From Ophthalmolycus amberensis (lineage: Eukaryota; Chordata; Actinopteri; Perciformes; Zoarcidae), in contig JAFEUB010001038.1 in the NCBI GenBank assembly GCA_024529925.1, positions 1,613,001-1,677,000 on the forward strand: 64,000 nt of DNA. Direction: 5' to 3'. Position 1 is the stretch's first letter; each line of letters begins with the position of its first letter. The translations under genes and the position numbers were made by a program. Shown here piece after piece: positions 62,909-64,000 of the stretch. The notes beneath the pieces are model-generated. The model was not told the origin of the DNA, searched no databases, and saw only the letters and a list, made by a program, of their open reading frames with translations.

Positions 62909-64000
62909 ACAGTTCCACCTGAAGAAGAAGAAGAACTTTTGGTTCCATCCGTTCGCCCCGTGTTCAGATTTACACTGCAAGAAATGTCTGTTTGAACATT
63001 TAATATTACGTGGGGTCTAAAAAAATACAGCATTTCCTTAAAAAACAAAACAAAGAAGTGAGAAAAGGTGCCGATGCAGGATGAGGTGATTCCTTTAGTT
63101 TTTACGATGAGCTTCGTCATGTGGGATTGTTCCTTCATTGAGCCACATCACGAAAGAACAAAAAGATAGACGTAGTTCCAAATCATAGAAGAGTATTTAG
63201 GAGAATTAAGATCTAAATGTTAAGGAACTATAACAGCATGTCGGTGACATGTTTGACTTCAGCCCCGCGTGTGCCTTCTAGATTTCTATGCAGTCTCATC
63301 CATTGAAAGTTATAAGAGACGAGTGGAATCATCTCAATCAACTGCATTTGTTTTCGGGAAAATACGCTTTTAAGAAGCAACGGATAAAATGACCAAAGAT
63401 GGATTTTCTTTGCAGTGGGCCACATCTGACATTCATTAGTTCACACAAAAGAAATGAAGTTGTTCTTTTTCCTCTACGTTCGTTTGTTTGCGTTGATGAC
63501 CTCTCCTCCCACACACACACACACACTCTCACACACTCTGACCGGAGGCTTCGAGGACACTCAATAAAATGTATTTTATAAATATATATACTCAAGAGTC
63601 GGTTTGTGTTGAGCGTGGACACTTTCATTTTCCTACAAATCTGATGAAATTGTTTCAAGGCAGCATTAGTGGTATTTTGCATTTATGTAATTTGGCTTTT
63701 ATTTTGAAATTACAACCTAATCCCGCTATAATACAAAGTCAGGTTTCTTTTGCCTTTATGCACTGCTTGTACTTAAACTTAAATAAAATTATTTTTCTAC
63801 AGATACATTGGTTTGTTTCTGTACCAAACTTTATCTTCAAAGAACTACAAAAGTCCTCAAATTGTAGTTTAATGCAGATATGCGTGTAATTAAGTCCTTT
63901 TTTCTGCACGTGCTGCAGAAGTCATGTGATTGGAGGCTTTGTCCACGCTTTTCTTAGTCACAAAACCTCTGAACTTAAAAAAACATGACGTTTTCCCGGT
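62909..64000. other. eed 3' UTR and flank
   Basis: Contains an (AC)n stretch near 63510-63540 and AATAAA at 63563. No further gene start is recognisable before the window end. Confidence 0.5.

Overview
This is vertebrate nuclear DNA, almost certainly from a ray-finned (teleost) fish. Genes are split by short GT-AG introns, non-coding DNA is full of (TG)n runs, hAT-type elements and the LINE/SINE-like tails common in fish, and the encoded proteins align along their length with human orthologues I know, within compact gene bodies. I joined exons by hand from splice signals and reading phase. Six conserved genes and one uncharacterised gene are supported.

Layout: (1) 157-9074, minus: zswim2, a SWIM/RING/ZZ/RING ubiquitin ligase, with its first exon not securely found. 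Its 6.5-kb intron holds a telomere-like minisatellite, a duplicated hAT-like fragment, an intact 780-codon coiled-coil gene on the same strand and a 30-bp inverted repeat. (2) 9.1-11.7 kb: spacer with a complete hAT MITE. (3) 11744-16099, plus: calcrl, the CGRP/adrenomedullin receptor. (4) 16.1-24 kb: gene-poor spacer. (5) 23995-42197, minus: col5a2, 55 coding exons, including two tandem VWC exons and the remains of a third. (6) 44905-48896, plus: pjvk (pejvakin), divergent from col5a2. (7) 50163-55454, plus: pwp2, a small-subunit processome WD40 protein. (8) 56.1-59.0 kb: a higher-order tandem array carrying 15 CTCF-like cores. (9) 59097-62908, plus: eed, the H3K27me3 reader of PRC2.

The order zswim2-calcrl-col5a2 matches the human 2q32 neighbourhood, but TFPI, GULP1 and COL3A1, which I recall lying in that human interval, are not seen here. 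PJVK, PWP2 and EED map elsewhere in human. The genes do not form one pathway.

The most notable observations are the CTCF/ETS-motif array between pwp2 and eed; a start-codon stem-loop in col5a2 resembling the LARP6-binding element of type I/III collagen mRNAs; two col5a2 triple-helix exons of 55 rather than 54 nt that break the frame; tandem VWC duplication with a decaying third copy; and the repeat-built coiled-coil gene nested in zswim2.
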